Shown here: in pieces, positions 5,643-6,836 of the stretch
How positions within the stretch are numbered: position 1 is the stretch's first letter
Layout of the letters: every line of letters starts with the position of its first letter
Assembly (NCBI GenBank): GCA_013696835.1
Contig: JACCXV010000426.1
Coordinates: 1-6,836, forward strand
Origin: Gemmatimonadota bacterium
GTDB lineage: Bacteria > Gemmatimonadota > Gemmatimonadetes > JACCXV01
DNA: 6,836 bases
Direction of reading: 5' to 3'
The notes under the pieces: generated by a model
Database searches by the model: none
What the model was told of the DNA's origin: nothing
Seen by the model: only the letters and a program-made list of their open reading frames with translations
Program-made: the position numbers and the translations under genes

Positions 5643-6836
5643 CTACAGCAGGCTCGCTGGATCGCGGTCCAGCGTGAGCTGCGTGCCGCGCGGCGCCTTC
5701 CACCGCGTGGCCAGCCGCTGAAGCGCGGCCTCGAGCAGCGCGGGCCGCGTGGATTTCAGGAGCAGGTGCCAGCGGAAGCGACCCCGCAGCTGGGCCAGCG
5801 GCGCCTCGGAGGGGCCCACGGAGGTCAGCCTGTCGCCGAAGCCGTGCTCGCGCACGAATGCGTCCACGTCGCGGGCGAGGGCGCCGGCCGCCTCCGCGAC
5901 GCGCCGTTCCTCCTCCCCCGAAACCACGCAGGCGGCGAGCTTCACCGCGGGCGGATAGCCGGCCTCGAACCGGCCCGCGACCTCCGTCCGATAGAAGGTG
6001 CGGTAGTCGTGCGCGGCCGCCGCGCGGATGGCTGCGTGCTCCGGAAGACGGCTCTGCACGAGCACCCGGCCCGGTCTCTGGCCCCGGCCCGAGCGCCCCG
6101 CCACCTGGGCAAGCAGCTGGAACGTCCGCTCGGCCGAGCGGAAATCGGGCACGTTCAGTCCCGTGTCGGCGGACACCACCACCACCAGCGAGAGACCCGG
6201 AAAGTCGTGGCCCTTGGCTACCATCTGGGTCCCCACCAGGATGTCGATGTCTCCCCGCTCCATGGACTCGACCAGCCGCGCATGGGCGCCCCGGCGCCCA
6301 GTTGTGTCGTGGTCCATTCGCGCCACCCGCGCCTGCGGAAGGAGCTCCCGCACGAGCTCCTCGACCTGCTGCGTGCCATGCCCCTGCCCACCCACATCGA
6401 CGCCGCCGCAGGCGCCGCATCCCTCCGGCACGCCCTCGCGGTAGTCGCAGTAATGGCAGCGCAGGTCGGCAGCGGCGCGCGTGCCGCGCGGACGGTGGAG
6501 GGTCAGCGTGATCCGGCAGTTGGGGCAGCCCAGCGTCGCCCCGCAGTCACGGCATTGCAGGAACGACGAGAAGCCTCGGCGGTTCTGCAGCAGGAGCGCC
6601 TGCTCGCCGCGGGCAAGCGTCTCAGCCAACGCCTCGCGCACGGGCAGGGACAGGATGCGCTCCTCGGGTCTCCTGCCGCGCATGTCGACGACCTCGACGC
6701 CCGGCAGGGGCCGGTCGCCCACGCGGCTGGGCAGTTCGAGGAGCTCCACCTTCCCCGACTGGGCGTTCGCGTAGGACTCCAGCGCCGGCGTTGCGGAGCC
6801 GAGCACCAGCAGCGCGTCCTCGAGCCTGGCGCGGAC
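5643..6836 (-). CDS. priA: Primosomal protein N' (PriA), replication-restart DNA helicase, C-terminal part
   Basis: PriA is a superfamily 2, 3'-to-5' DNA helicase that recognises stalled replication forks and loads the primosome in the cytoplasm. The window holds the last 397 residues; full-length PriA is usually about 700-800, so the N-terminal DNA-binding region, Walker A and DEAH motifs lie beyond the right edge. Counting from the edge, the helicase motif LGSATPALES is at residues 12-21. The PriA-specific zinc-binding insert follows, with four Cys pairs (C95/C98, C104/C107, C127/C130, C140/C143), all intact. Helicase motif V (GTQMVAKGHDF) is at 202-212 and motif VI (QVAGRSGRG) at 244-252. 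The reading frame continues unbroken to the window edge, so the GTG at 6806 is not the start: it encodes the Val before LGSATP. The gene ends in TAG. The next gene starts 116 bases downstream. Identification is secure. Confidence 0.96.
   Translation of the reverse strand, partial: VRARLEDALLVLGSATPALESYANAQSGKVELLELPSRVGDRPLPGVEVVDMRGRRPEERILSLPVREALAETLARGEQALLLQNRRGFSSFLQCRDCGATLGCPNCRITLTLHRPRGTRAAADLRCHYCDYREGVPEGCGACGGVDVGGQGHGTQQVEELVRELLPQARVARMDHDTTGRRGAHARLVESMERGDIDILVGTQMVAKGHDFPGLSLVVVVSADTGLNVPDFRSAERTFQLLAQVAGRSGRGQRPGRVLVQSRLPEHAAIRAAAAHDYRTFYRTEVAGRFEAGYPPAVKLAACVVSGEEERRVAEAAGALARDVDAFVREHGFGDRLTSVGPSEAPLAQLRGRFRWHLLLKSTRPALLEAALQRLATRWKAPRGTQLTLDRDPASLL

Noticed and set aside
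5961..5971. GGTTCGAGGCC on the minus strand, resembling a tRNA T-loop
   Set aside because: It encodes part of the PriA segment RFEAGYPP, and no acceptor stem, anticodon arm or D-arm pairs around it.
5527..6420. Extension of the gamma-glutamyltransferase frame for 298 codons upstream into priA
   Set aside because: This part overlaps the conserved PriA zinc and helicase region, is Arg/Gly/Ala-rich with no recognisable domain, and the ATG at 5526 has an SD and starts a signal peptide.

Overview
The window is GC-rich (roughly two thirds G+C by eye) and densely coding. All five genes lie on the minus strand, so transcription runs from the right edge to the left. A lipopolysaccharide-type heptosyltransferase and a secreted gamma-glutamyltransferase-family protein point to a Gram-negative, high-GC bacterium. 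The gene set and protein style would suit an uncultured soil or sediment lineage such as Gemmatimonadota, Acidobacteriota or a similar phylum, but this is an impression and not a placement. Nothing here looks like a phage, plasmid, CRISPR or defence locus.

Right to left: (1) 6836-5643 is the C-terminal half of the replication-restart helicase PriA, cut by the window edge. (2) 5642-5527 is a 116-base gap holding a two-copy 24-base tandem repeat. (3) 5526-3652 is a complete exported protein of the gamma-glutamyltransferase (Ntn hydrolase) family. It keeps the paired-threonine autoprocessing site but has lost several residues that bind the gamma-glutamyl group in classical enzymes. (4) 3651-3460 is a 192-base gap with a GC hairpin and an in-frame open tail behind the gamma-glutamyltransferase stop codon. 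(5) 3459-1666 is a complete lepA (elongation factor 4) without a visible Shine-Dalgarno sequence. (6) 1630-584 is a glycosyltransferase family 9 protein of the WaaF type, apparently starting at a CTG codon. (7) 587-1 is the N-terminal part of a PfkB-family sugar kinase whose GTG start overlaps the glycosyltransferase stop (GTGA). It is cut by the left edge.

The last three genes (lepA, glycosyltransferase, PfkB kinase) are close enough to be co-transcribed, and the last two are probably translationally coupled. A pairing of a heptosyltransferase with a sugar kinase hints at a shared role in envelope-sugar metabolism, but this is inference. priA and the gamma-glutamyltransferase gene are separated by larger gaps and show no functional link to the rest.

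No stretch over 300 bases lacks a gene. I found no convincing undescribed system. The points most worth a second look are the altered active site of the gamma-glutamyltransferase homologue, the missing standard start codon of the glycosyltransferase, and the tandem repeat beside priA.
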